A stretch of DNA of 10,126 bases, taken from Bacteroidota bacterium. GTDB lineage: Bacteria > Bacteroidota > Bacteroidia > B-17B0 > Aurantibacillaceae. The DNA is taken from positions 1-10,126 of the forward strand of contig JADJSH010000006.1 of the NCBI GenBank assembly GCA_016711805.1, read 5' to 3'. The notes below the pieces were generated by a model. It saw only the letters and a program-made list of their open reading frames with translations. It searched no databases and had not been told where the DNA came from. Positions 1-9,293 of the stretch are shown here, piece by piece. Numbering within the stretch: position 1 is the stretch's first letter; each line of letters begins with the position of its first letter. The position numbers were made by a program, and so were the translations under genes.

Positions 1-189
1 AAACCGAGAATTTTTTAATAAAAATAAAGTCTCGGATGAAAATTAAAGACAGCAGATACAAAACAACTACAACTAAACCAAAAACTACACCGCTACATAA
101 AAACAACTAAGTAGATTTCAATAATAAAAGAAAACTCAAACAACCTTAGGAAAAAAACTTGGACTTTTGTGTTTAAATAGCAATATAAA
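1..189. other. A-rich non-coding leader upstream of mnmA
   Basis: I see no convincing gene here. The plus strand is strongly A-rich and low in complexity. A short inverted repeat pairs 4-9 (ccgaga) with 30-35 (tctcgg) around a 20-base AT-only-rich loop, which could be the remains of a terminator of a gene to the left, but it has no clear T-run. The mnmA promoter must lie here. The best -7-like string is gacttttg at about 163-170 (7 of 8 positions of TAnnTTTG counting the free bases), without a recognisable TTTG at the right distance upstream, so no promoter is called. Confidence 0.5.
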
Positions 190-1277
190 ATGAGTAAAAA
201 CGGTAAAATATTAGTGGCAATGAGTGGTGGAATTGATAGTTCGGTGGCTGCATAATGTTACACGACGAGGGTTACGAAGTAATAGGCATAACCATGAAAA
301 CCTGGGATTACGAAACTTCCGGTAGCAATAAAAAAGAAACCGGTTGTTGCAGTTAGATTCCTTAAACGATGCGCGATCGATATTGTTACATTTGGTTTCC
401 CTCATTATATTTTAGATATAAGAGCCGAATTTGGAGATTACATCATTGATAATTTTGTTGAAGAATACCTTGCAGGCAGAACCCCAATCCCTGTGTGCTA
501 TATCACCCATATCAAGTGGGAAGCTTGTTAAAGCGTGCCAATATGCTGAATTGTGAATTTATTGCCACAGGACATTATGCACAAATGAGGAAAATAATCG
601 TAAATTATTTTAAAGGTGTAGATCAAACCAAAGACCAAACCTATGTGCTTTGGGGATTAGGACAAGAGAGTTTACAACGTACGATGTTTCCATTAGGAAA
701 ATATAAAAGCCAGAAATTAAACAAATGGCAAAGATGCGAGGCTTTTTAGATTTAGCTAATAAAAGCGAAAGTTATGACATTTGCTTTTGTGCCTGATAAC
801 GATTACCGTGCTTTTTTAAAGCACAGATTGCCAAATTTAGAAGCAAGTGTAGAAGGTGGAGATTATATTTTTTAAAGGAAAAAAAGTCGGCAAACATCGT
901 GGTTATCCTTTTTATACTATTGGCCAACGTAAAGGCCTGGATATAGCAATGGGCGACCCTGTTTTTGTAAAAGAAATTATTCCTGAAACAAATACGGTTG
1001 TGTTAGGAGACTTGGAAGATTAAAAGAAATGGAAATTAACGTGCGTGATTTTAATTTAATAAAATACGAAACGTACCTCAGGATTATGTAGCATTAACTA
1101 AAATCCGTTACAAAGATGCTGGGCGGTTAAGCACAATAAATACAGTTGATGATAAATTAAATATTATATTTCACGAATCTGCTACCGGTATTGCGCCAGG
1201 AGCAAAGTGCGTTATTTATGAGGAGACGATTTAGTGGTGGAGGATTTATAGATAGAAAGCCAATTGTTTTTCAATAA
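190..1277 (+). CDS. mnmA: tRNA-specific 2-thiouridylase MnmA, frameshifted by multiple indels
   Basis: MnmA uses ATP to adenylate U34 of tRNA Lys, Glu and Gln and then adds sulfur carried on a catalytic cysteine, giving the 2-thio group of the wobble base; it is cytoplasmic. Start ATG at 190 begins MSKNGKILVAMSGGIDSSVA, with the PP-loop motif SGGIDSS at 223-243. The frame then breaks at 253, where one base is missing, and again many times. Read piecewise, the family landmarks are all there: GITMKTWDY, the first catalytic cysteine in the TPNPCVLCN motif (Cys codon 492-494), ATGHYAQ, DQTKDQTYVLWGL, the second catalytic cysteine in SYDICFVPD (Cys codon 782-784), HRGYPFYTIGQRKGL, and the C-terminal end GGFIDRKPIVFQ before TAA at 1275-1277. 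Restored length is roughly 365 residues, normal for the family. Because every conserved block survives in one frame or another, sequencing errors are more likely than a decayed gene. Confidence 0.95.
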
Positions 1278-1290
1278 AATAAATAAAACT

Positions 1291-1331
1291 AAAAAAGAAA
1301 GGCTCATCAAATCGATGAGCCTTTCTTTTTT
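1291..1331. terminator. Bidirectional intrinsic terminator between mnmA and the convergent LamG gene
   Basis: A perfect 18-bp stem pairs 1291-1308 (aaaaaagaaaggctcatc) with 1314-1331 around a 5-base loop (aaatc). The outer part of the stem is A-run against T-run, so each strand reads as a GC-containing hairpin followed by a T tract. It lies 13 bases after the mnmA stop and 17 bases beyond the stop of the minus-strand LamG gene, as expected for a shared terminator of convergent genes. Confidence 0.93.
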
Positions 1332-1348
1332 TGAAAGAAGTAAAAAAA

Positions 1349-2999
1349 TTATTCTTTTATAAAACGAATCGCGCTTGTGCCTTTATCCGTTTTAATTTGT
1401 GAATATAAATTCCAGCAGGTAATTGTTCTGCAGAACTAATTTGTGTTTTCTGTTTTGTACTAAGTACCTAAACTATTATAGATAGAAATTGAGTTGAATT
1501 TCTTCATCTGTTTTAATAGTTAAATGCGAGGTTGCAGGATTTGGATAAACTACTCCATTTGTTTTTCCAAATACGTCATTTAATCCAACAGTTGTATTAG
1601 GAGCATTATACAAAGTAGAAACTTCTGTTCCGTTTAAAGGTTTATTGTAAATGTGTAAATCATCAAAATAAGCATCTAGTCTTTGTGTATTAACACAGAT
1701 AGTACCGTCGCTTTTTAAATAGGCACCAACTCCAATACAGGCAGTTGCATCTATAAAACCAGAACCAATAGCTGCACCAAATACTGATGTTTGCGTCAAA
1801 GGTTGTAAATTGTTGTTTACATAAATTTGATATTTGCTGTTTCCTGTAAGAGCGGCATCATACGTAAGTACTACATGGTACCATTGCCCAGTTGTGCAGG
1901 TAACATTATTCGCTGCTAAAACTGCAAAATTTCCAGCGCTTACAGAACTATAAGAAGTTATTTCAAATTGTGCTGTTGTATTTAAGCGAAATAAAAATTG
2001 TCTATCGTTTCCGCTACATCCTGCATCAGCTGATTTTCCCAATAGAATTTGCTGTGTAGAGGTAATTGTTTTGAAATTAACCCAAAAGGAGTAGCTTATC
2101 TTTCCTGCAGTTCCAGCTGCAAAACCGTCATAACTATCATATAAATTTAAATGCGTACTATTTAATGTTACATCTAATGCTTGGCTAGTATTCCCAAATC
2201 TATCAGTTCCATAGGTAACACCTGTTCCCACCGCATCATTATTGCTTACCTCATCTATTGTCTCTGCTGTATTAAAAGAGTATTTAGAAACTAAACCGTT
2301 CACAATAGGGTTTGGCGCATTGTAAAGACTCGTAACTTCAGTAGGAGTTAATTTTCTGTTGAATAATTGAACATCATCAATTGCGCCATTAAAAAGCCTA
2401 GTACCACTTTGTGATCCGATACTTAAAGCAGTTGACGATGTACTGTTAATTGTATTAAAATTAGCGTCAACTACATCTAGATCTAAAACTCCATTAACAT
2501 AGGTTTGATGTCTACCCGTATTATCCCAAGTCGCAACTACATGATACCAAGTGTTAGCAACTAAACTAACTGTTCCTGTGTATCCAGCTGCTGAAAAACC
2601 AGGTTTTCCAATTGCTATGAATGTTTTGTTTCCATTTATCATGAAAAGGTATTGATCAGTATTAGCATTTCCATTCCATTTTGCTACAATAGCTTTTTGC
2701 CCACTTACATTGGCTAGTTTTATCCAAGAAGATATGGTTAATCCTGTGGTTACATTTGCTTTAGCGGGTGAGCCTAATGAAATAGTAGAAGCTCCGCTAA
2801 AATTAGCTGCGGAGCCTGGATTATTGAATCGGTCGGTCACATAAGTTACACTGGTTGAAGTACCAAATGCTTTTGGTAATATACCATCTTGCTCATTGCA
2901 GGCGTTAAAGTTGTAATCAGCTAACAATCCACTTGTTATCTGCGAAAAGGATAAGGAACTTGTTAATAGAAGGGAAGCGAAAAGTAGAATTTTTTTCAT
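1349..2999 (-). CDS. Secreted double LamG-domain protein with T9SS type A sorting domain (C-terminus frameshifted)
   Basis: Predicted exported surface or secreted protein with two concanavalin A/laminin-G-like beta-sandwich domains, a fold used for binding sugars or adhesion; the ligand is unknown. It starts with a signal peptide (MKKILLFASLLLTSSLSFSQ, cut near residue 19-20). LamG domain 1 spans about residues 24-228 and domain 2 about 235-467. They are a tandem duplication: each opens with GL(L/V)..Y.FN, has WYHVV..(T/W) in the middle, and closes with DD(V/L)..(F/Y)N(R/K).L...EV..LYNAPN. A short linker leads to the T9SS domain, beginning VVYPNPATSHLTIKTDEEIQ (residues 483-502). The open frame then stops at 1476, but the sequence continues in other frames as SISIYNSLGT..., then AEQLPAGIYIHKLKTDKGT and SAIRFIKE, with stop at 1349-1351. 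Several indels therefore cluster at about 1440-1490. Restored length is about 550 residues. It has its own promoter region and ends at the shared terminator. Confidence 0.9.
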
Positions 3000-3097
3000 A
3001 GTTGTGAGTATTTATATATTTAATACAAATAAATCACATAAATGCGTTTTTTTTATTTAAAGTTCAGCAACAGCTATTTCTGGTTTATTAACGGACA
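3000..3097 (-). promoter_or_regulatory. Upstream region of the double LamG gene with the shared 13-base element
   Basis: Read on the minus strand, AGCTGTTGCTGAACT lies at 3075-3061, and its 13-base core (3063-3075) ends 63 bases before the ATG at 2999. The same element precedes the other LamG gene, the response regulator and the kinase. If the inner TTG (3068-3070) is the -33 box, the best -7 candidate is TTTATGTG (3042-3035), 25 bases on, which is a poor match to TAnnTTTG; TTTATTTG (3033-3026) is a better match but is 34 bases away. The element is seen directly; its role is inferred. Confidence 0.5.
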
Positions 3098-3133
3098 AAA
3101 AGAGAGGTCATCCATTAAGACGACCTCTCTTTT
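3098..3133 (-). terminator. Intrinsic terminator of the LamG/Ig-like T9SS gene
   Basis: A perfect 12-bp stem pairs 3098-3109 (aaaagagaggtc) with 3122-3133 around a 12-base loop. On the minus strand the hairpin is followed by a T tract (gacctctcttttt). It begins 17 bases beyond the stop codon at 3151-3153. It separates the two T9SS genes, so the downstream one probably depends on its own promoter. Confidence 0.9.
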
Positions 3134-3150
3134 AAAAGTTTAAAGATCAA

Positions 3151-5498
3151 TTATTCTTTTATAAAACGAATTGTTTGAGTTCCTTTTTCTGTTTTAACTT
3201 TTAAGATATATAATCCTGAAGATAATTGCTCAACAGAAAATACATTTGTTTTTTCTGTTTGAACTAAAGCCCCTAAGCTATTGTAGATAGAAATAGTTTG
3301 GATTTCTTCATCTGTTTTTACAGTTAAATTTGTTGAACTTGGATTTGGGAAAATACTTAGTTCGTTAGTTGAGTTTGATAATTGATTAATGCCTGTGCAC
3401 AAACTTACACTTTGAGTAATGACTGCATTATTTTCACAACCATTTGCGTCTGTACCAGTAACCGTGTAATTTGTTGTAACCGTTGGAGAAACAGAAATAC
3501 TAGTTCCTGTAGCACTTGTATTCCATGTATAAGAAGTGGAACTGCCATTGGCTGTTAAACTCGCTGTTTCCCAACACATATTAATGCGTCATCTGATGTA
3601 GCATTAATGGTTGGCAATGCGTTCACTGTTACGCTTGAAGTAGCAAATGTTGTTGAGATACATCCTACCGAACTAGTACCAACAACTGTGTAGCTAGTAT
3701 TTGCTGTTGGTGTTTTTACAGAGCTTCCTCCTTGAATGGTATAAGTATTTGCTCCACTAGGTGTAATGGTAAATGAATTTCCTGAACAAATTGATCCACT
3801 ATTAACAGCAATGGTTGGATTAGGTGCAATAGTAATAGTTATTAAATCGGTCATTTCTAAGTTACAAACTGGCGCTCCGCAATCTACTTTGCCAACAATC
3901 CAATCCGTGTTTGGGTCCATTCCCGACATAGTGCCAACTCCTCCTGTAACTAAATCAGTCACTGTACTTCCTATGTTTTCATTTATTTTGAAATAGGTTC
4001 TTAAACCGCTTTCGTTACCTATTAAACAGTTATCCATATTTCCTGCAATTTCTGATTGGGTTCCGGCGGTATTCCAAATTCTAACCTCAACCATCTTTCC
4101 GTTAAAATATTCTGCTGTCCCAATTGTAGGATCTTCGCCTATTGTAAGCTTGTTAGTACAACTTGGTATAGAAGTAAATGGAGCGGTACTTGTAGAAATA
4201 GCAGTGCCATTTAAATATAATGTTGTTACACCATTGTTAAAAGTTCCAGCAACATGATTCCACGCATTAAGCGTTAAAACATTCGCAACGCTTAATTGAT
4301 GAAGCTTATTACCAGAACCTTCAACTACAAATCTTAATCCTCGACCGTTGTTTGTCGTATTATAAGTGTCTAGAATAATTTCTCCGCTTTGAGCTGCATT
4401 AGCGAAATAATTAGAAACTATTCTTTTGTACGTTGTAGCTCTAGGAAAAATCCAAGCTTCTACCGTTAATGAATTTGTGGCCAGTGACGTTATATTTGTT
4501 GTAATAACATCATTAGTTCCGTCAAAATCTAAAGCATACACGTTTGTTCCTGGAGTTTCTCCATAAACATTAAATGTTGTATTGGCTGTTAATGAACCTG
4601 AATTGAAAGCTAAAGCATTGCCTGTTCCAACTATTGGTCCTGCAACGATTGAATTCGTTGCATCATCTCTTAAATAATAGTTTACTCCATTTATAGAGGC
4701 ACCAGTTGTTATAGTAGCACTTTTACCCGAACAAATTGTATTTTGTGCTACAGTTACTGTTTCGTTGTTTATGGCAGGTAAAATAGTAACACTTGCTGTT
4801 GTTGTTGCTACATGTCCATTGTTATCTGATGCTGTCAAAGTAACGGTGTTAATACCAACATTAGAACAATCAAATAGAGATGGATTAACGCTTAGTGTTG
4901 GTGCGCCACATGTTGTCGTTGATCCATTATCAATATTTAAACCTGTAATGCTTTTTTGACCATTACTGTTTAATTGAACCGTATAGTTTTGTGCAATAGC
5001 AGTTACCGAAGAGCTAAAACAAGCGCTTGTGTAATTTATATCATCAAGATGTAATCGTCTTCCATTGTTACTAGGCAATCTGATTGCTATGTACTGAAAA
5101 TTACCTGTATAGCTAGATAAATCTACCGTGAAAGTTGTCATGGTTGCATTTGTAACATTAAAATTGAAAATATTAACATATGATGCTGGGCTACCTGGGG
5201 CAGATACTACACCAATATACATAGCAGGCGGACCAAAGGCTGAGTTCATACGTGCTTTAAATGTAAGGATGCCTTTTGCATTATCTGTTTTAGGTAAAAT
5301 AAGCATTGGCGTCCAATTATTGTCTTCTGATGCCCAAATATCAGTACCACTTAACGACCAGCCATTGAGATTAGTCCAACAAGTTGGTAGTACGGTGGAA
5401 TTAAAATTTTCGGATACAGTGGGTGTTGCAACTGTACATTGCGCGTTAATTTTGACAGCGAATAAAGTAATTAAGATAATTAGTAAATGTTTTTTCAT
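3151..5498 (-). CDS. Secreted multidomain LamG/Ig-like protein with T9SS type A sorting domain (one frameshift)
   Basis: Predicted T9SS cargo, probably displayed at or released from the cell surface; adhesion or glycan binding is an inference from the folds. The start at 5498 is chosen because it opens a clean signal peptide (MKKHLLIILITLFAVKINAQ); the in-frame ATG at 5564 would add 22 residues that hide it. Order: a cleaved-adhesin/MAM-like beta-sandwich at about 21-160 (ending RLHLDDINY); an Ig/HYR-like domain at 165-240; an Ig-like repeat opening TICSGKSATI at 250-315; a LamG domain at about 321-535 (ALDFDGTNDVI, LTVEAWIFP, WNHVAGTF); Ig/PKD-like repeats opening SICSGNSFTI (569-) and ALICVGK (638-); and a T9SS domain (LSIFPNPSSTNLTVKTDEEIQ-type start, GLYILKVKTEKG, TIRFIKE end). 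The frame breaks at about 3565-3572, where one A is missing after GGGAAA; adding it joins ICVGK to TASLTANGSS and gives about 782 residues. It lies directly downstream of the response regulator gene. Confidence 0.9.
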
Positions 5499-5593
5499 GT
5501 TTATTTGATTTATATCAAACAAACATATATCAAAAAATACTGAATTTTTTTGAGAGTTTAGCAACAGCCAATTGAGTTCATTAATGGATAAAC
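5499..5593 (-). promoter_or_regulatory. Promoter region of the LamG/Ig-like gene with shared element and -7-like boxes
   Basis: On the minus strand the element GGCTGTTGCTAAACT lies at 5569-5555; its 13-base core (5557-5569) ends 58 bases before the ATG. Taking the inner TTG (5562-5564) as -33, the string TATTTTTTG (5539-5531) follows after 22 bases and is one T longer than TAnnTTTG. An exact TAnnTTTG (TATGTTTG) lies further down at 5527-5520 but is 34 bases from that TTG. No terminator is visible between the response regulator stop and this gene, so readthrough from the regulator is also possible. Confidence 0.55.
5505..5518. promoter_or_regulatory. Perfect FNR/CRP-type palindrome TTGAT-N4-ATCAA
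   Basis: Positions 5505-5509 (ttgat) and 5514-5518 (atcaa) form a perfect inverted repeat with a 4-base spacer, extended by one further T/A pair to 5504 and 5519. This matches the classical FNR half-sites exactly. It lies 6-19 bases upstream of the ATG at 5498 and downstream of the likely promoter, a place where a bound protein would block transcription. The same bases could instead fold as a 6-bp hairpin in the mRNA next to the ribosome binding region. Which, if either, is real cannot be told from sequence. Confidence 0.4.
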
Positions 5594-6336
5594 TTAGGCA
5601 GAAAGGGCCTCTTCAAACTCTGCTTTTTGTACTTTGAAAGCTTCGTTGTTAGACCGTTAGAAAGCTGAATGCTTAAATCGGATTTTGAATACTGCTTAAT
5701 ACATTTTTTGTTAACTAACCATGATTTATGTACCCTAAAAAAATCAGGTACACTCTCTAAAACGGTTTCGAAATGCTTCAAGTTTTTGCTAGCAATATAT
5801 GTTTTTTCTGTAGTATGAATGGTGCAATACGATTCTTGAGCTTCAATGGCAATAATGCTTTCGATACTCACTATGTTTTGCTGACCTTTATCGCTAATTA
5901 CTATATTTTTGAGCTGTTTGCTTTCCAAAGTATTACTTAATAAGGATAAGCGTTGCGATTGTTGCTCTATATTACGCTGCTGCACAACTCTTGCAACTGC
6001 ATTTTTCAAACGTTCAATATCTATGGGTTTTAATAAATAATCGATGGCAGCTATTTCAAAGGCACGGATAGCGTATTGGTCATAAGCCGTCACAAAAATA
6101 ATTTCAAAATGGATGTCTTTAAAAAAAGTAACGATTTCAAAACCCGAATAATTAGGCATCTCAATATCTAAAAACACTAAGTCGGGTTGCTCTTTATTAA
6201 TTACATCAACGGCTTGCGATACATGGTTACATTTGGCAATTAACTCAACATCAGGACAAAAACGTAGCAATAAATTTTCAAGCACGTCTCTTGCACCTTC
6301 TTCATCATCTACCAATATGGCCCTAATTTTTTTCAT
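5594..6336 (-). CDS. LytTR-family response regulator (C-terminal frameshift)
   Basis: Cytoplasmic DNA-binding response regulator of the LytR/AlgR type, the expected partner of the sensor kinase encoded just upstream. Receiver domain at residues 3-120: acidic pair D10/D11, phosphoacceptor D57 in LVFLDIEMP, T83 in FVTAYDQYA and K103 in YLLKPI. A linker with glutamine-rich helix (about 120-140) leads to the LytTR domain at about 145-245, with VSIESIIAIEAQESYCTIHT, FRVHKSWLVNKKCI and LSNGLTTKLSKYKK. As read, the frame runs on to a stop at 5581 with an atypical tail (QSLKRPFLPKFIH). One missing base in the T5 run at 5624-5628 (minus strand A5) explains this: with a sixth base the end reads KYKKAEFEEALSA and stops at 5594-5596, a normal LytTR end. 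Restored length is about 247 residues. Confidence 0.94.
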
Positions 6337-6412
6337 GGCGTCAAACGTACTATTCGTTTTTTAATATTTGCTACCAAATTTATGAATCATATGATTTTAT
6401 TTAGCAATGGCT
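6337..6412 (-). promoter_or_regulatory. Candidate internal promoter of the response regulator gene
   Basis: On the minus strand AGCCATTGCTAAAT starts at 6412 and overlaps the kinase stop codon (6413-6411). Its 13-base core (6400-6412) ends 63 bases before the ATG at 6336. The inner TTG (6407-6405) is followed after exactly 22 bases by TAAATTTG (6382-6375), a full match to the Bacteroidota -7 box TAnnTTTG. This is the best promoter match in the window. The regulator may thus be transcribed from its own promoter as well as together with the kinase; no terminator separates the two genes. Confidence 0.6.
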
Positions 6413-9293
6413 AAAATTTATGTTTGATGGGAATGGATAGAATCACTTTGGTTCCTATAGCTTCATTATTCTCATATAAATCTTCGTATTTATAGCCAAA
6501 GTCTCCTTCAAATACATTACTTAAAATTTCAAAGCGTTTATGAATGGCTTTTCCCGAAAAGGATTCGTGTTCTGAACGTTGCCTTAATTTAATAGCTTTG
6601 ATTTATCTCGGCCAATCCATTATCTGATATTGTGCATATTAGAGTTTCGTTTAACTCAAAAGTTATCTTTAAATTCTTTTGCCCTCTTTATGCAATAAAC
6701 CGTGTATTAAAGAGTTTTCGATAAAAGGTTGAATTAATAAAGGAGGTAGCATAATATCTTCCACATTTTTAATATCAATGGTATAGTTTAGTTCTTTTTT
6801 AAAGCGTAATTTTTCAAGAGATAAATACAATTCTAATAATTTTATTTCTTGATCAAAATCAATAAAATCTTTTTCAGAATAACTTAAGGTTCTTCGCACT
6901 AAGTTTGAAAATGTGGTAATGTAGGAATAAGAATGTTCTACATCACCTTTCAAAATTAAATCCTGAATCGAATTCAATGAATTAAAAATAAAATGCGGAT
7001 TCATTTGAGATTGAATGGCGGTTAATTTGGAAGCATTTAACTCATTAATTTGCTGAGATTTTTTTCGTTGGATATTTAATTGCCAACGATATACCATGAA
7101 CACAATTCCTAAAAATATGATAATACTAATGACAATAAACCACCAGCGTACATAAAAAGGAGCAGCAATCGTAAAAGAGTAGGAGACTGGTTCGCTGAAC
7201 ACACCTTGGTTTTCAACTTTTAAATAAAACGTGTAGTTGCCTGGAGCCAAAGCAGAGTAAGTAATTTTGATTAGATTCGTAATTATTGATATTCCAATTC
7301 AAATCGTATCCGTCAAGCTTGTAATAATAGTGCATGCTTTCGTGGTTACGTAGTGTAGTTGATGAAAATATAAATTGTATTTTGCGTTGATCACTATTTA
7401 AAGCACTTGTTTGAAATGGATTAATTAATTCGTCGTTTACTAAAATGTGATTTAAACGAATAAATGGTTTTTGATGAGCTGTTTTGTTGTAATTTAAATT
7501 AATAGGTTGCACACCCCCACTATGGCTTACCCATAGTTGGTTTTGATGAAAAGTAAAATCAATAATTCTTTTAGATGAAAATCCAAAACTGAATGTAAGG
7601 CTTTTTAATAACTTTCCATTCATGTCAAATTGAAATAAACCATTGGATGATTTGGCAATAATAGTGTTTTGATGAATGCTTATTTTTTTAAGAATCTCTT
7701 CTTGATTATTTATTATAGGATGAATTACACTTTTTATTTCGCCATGTTGAATTATTAAAATGCCATTGGCTTTGGTGGTAGCGTATATACGACCATTATA
7801 AAAATGCAGGTAATTGGGATAAATGACTTTTTTATTAATGAGTAAGGGCTTGATATTTCCATCAGGAAAAATGGTAAATAAACCATTGGCCGTAGAAGCA
7901 TATAGGCAACGATCATCAGGATTATATTCTATTGAATAAATCCTGAAATCAACACCTTTTAATAATTGAGTATTAAATGTATTGATGCCATTGCTCTCAA
8001 CTTTCATAACACCTCTGTTTGTTCCAAGGTAAATGAGATTATCAGAAAGTATAACGGCGTCTTTTAAAGAAGCTTGTATAATATTGGTGATGGTTGATGT
8101 TTTTTTATTGTAAACTTTAATACTACCGTTATCAAAAACAATTAAGTTGCTCGTATGATTGCCATATATGGCTTCAATAGGACGTTTCCCTTCAGCGTTA
8201 ATAGTAAACAATTTGTTATTAAGGTAGTTCATTAGTGTACCTTTAGAAGTCCCAATCATTAAACCAAATAGCGAATCTGAAATACAAAGCATTTGCAGGA
8301 TCTTCTTTAAATGTATGAATCACATCAGGTACTTTAGTATCTGGAATAACTATGACACCCTTATCAAATGTGTTGAGTAATATATTTCCTTCTTTATCCT
8401 TATATATATCCGAAATAAAATAATCTCCGTAATAAATAGGATAATTTTCATGGTTATTTTTTTTATCTATTAAAGCTGTGCCTGGTAAAGTTCCTGTAAC
8501 CCAAATAATACCTTCAGTTTCGTAGATTCTCTCCGACTGACTTCTTTCGAATACAACATTTTTAGGTAATAGATTTAATTCAAACGTTGAAGCATTGAAA
8601 CTATAAAGATTTTTAGTACTTAGATCAAGGGCATGGTTACTGAAAAATTTGGTACACTTTCGGCTTTAGACTGCCAGATAAAAAATGTAACTTGTTTTTT
8701 GAAAACACCTTTCTCATATATTAAAACAGAATCTACACCGCTTATAAGGAAATTGAACGCCATGGTTGTTGGTTGAAAAAAACTGAACTTAAATAGTAAT
8801 GTGAAGCCGGGTATTGTAACACCTTTTTCCGTTTTTATTTAAAACCACTATTTGTTTGGCACCAATTACTAGAGTTATCATCATCTGCAACACTTAAGCT
8901 AATATCAGAGCTGGTTTCATCGGCTTTAAGCTCATAAAATAGGGAGCAATTTTTGTTTTTATTTCGAAGATTTGATTGTTTTAAGTTATGACAATAAATA
9001 GTTCCTCGCGATTAATTGAGAAGTTAAAAAACAGAACTACCTTTTGGCTTCATCACAATCGATTTTATTATAATAGTAATAATCAAAATAATATCTGAGC
9101 CCTTCGTTGGTGGCAAACCAGTAATTCATGTCTTTATCCTGAATCACTTCGTAAATTTGCACACCTCTAAACTGTTCTTCGCCAAAAATAAATGAGCAGG
9201 TTGCTGTGCTTTTGTATTGATAAATGAAAAGCAAATCACAATAAGTAAAGTACTTTTGTGCCTGCCAAAGTTTTCTTAGTATGTTTTGTGCAT
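6411..9293 (-). CDS. Propeller-type sensor histidine kinase (Reg_prop, Y_Y_Y, LytS/YpdA-like kinase), frameshifted
   Basis: Inner-membrane sensor kinase with a large periplasmic beta-propeller, of the kind common in Bacteroidota; its ligand is unknown. The signal peptide is visible in one frame at about 9260-9204 (STLLIVICFSFINTKAQ); ATG 9293 is the likely start although a stop falls in its frame at 9278-9276, so the start is uncertain. The propeller covers about 9200-7370, with Reg_prop-like blades such as IYEVIQDKDMNYWFATNEGL and YSIEYNPDDRCLYASTANGL. A Y_Y_Y domain follows (MHYYYKLDGYDLNW ... ITYSALAPGNYTF), then a membrane helix at 7142-7083 (WWFIVISIIIFLGIVFMVY), a short coiled coil, and a His_kinase domain with H-box QMNPHFIFNSLNSIQ (His codon 6995-6993), N-box QPFIENSLIHG (Asn 6716-6714), G1 box SDNG (6624-6616) and final GTKVILSIP before stop 6411-6413. 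Frame breaks include about 9190, 9040, 8990, 8860, 8292, 7270, 6665 and 6610-6590. Restored length is about 960 residues. There is no C-terminal receiver or HTH; the regulator is a separate gene downstream. Confidence 0.92.

Noticed and set aside
1..115. A hydrophobic open frame on the minus strand running off the left edge (LFLCSGVVFGLVVVVLYLL and onward).
   Set aside because: It has no start codon in frame after a preceding stop, and any T-rich strand translates to hydrophobic residues. It could be the beginning of a membrane protein gene, but there is no recognisable family motif.
190..1277. mnmA as a true pseudogene.
   Set aside because: All catalytic and structural blocks are conserved and the breaks are single-base indels, with enolase at the other end broken the same way. 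Error is the simpler explanation.
5128..5508. A 126-residue open frame on the plus strand.
   Set aside because: It is antisense to the signal peptide and first domain of the T9SS gene, whose domain content is clear. It shows no family motif of its own. The same applies to plus-strand frames at 3766-3996 and 4765-4959.
5499..5564. An upstream ATG at 5564 that would lengthen the LamG/Ig-like protein by 22 residues.
   Set aside because: The extension hides a clean signal peptide beginning at 5498 and would overlap the candidate promoter.
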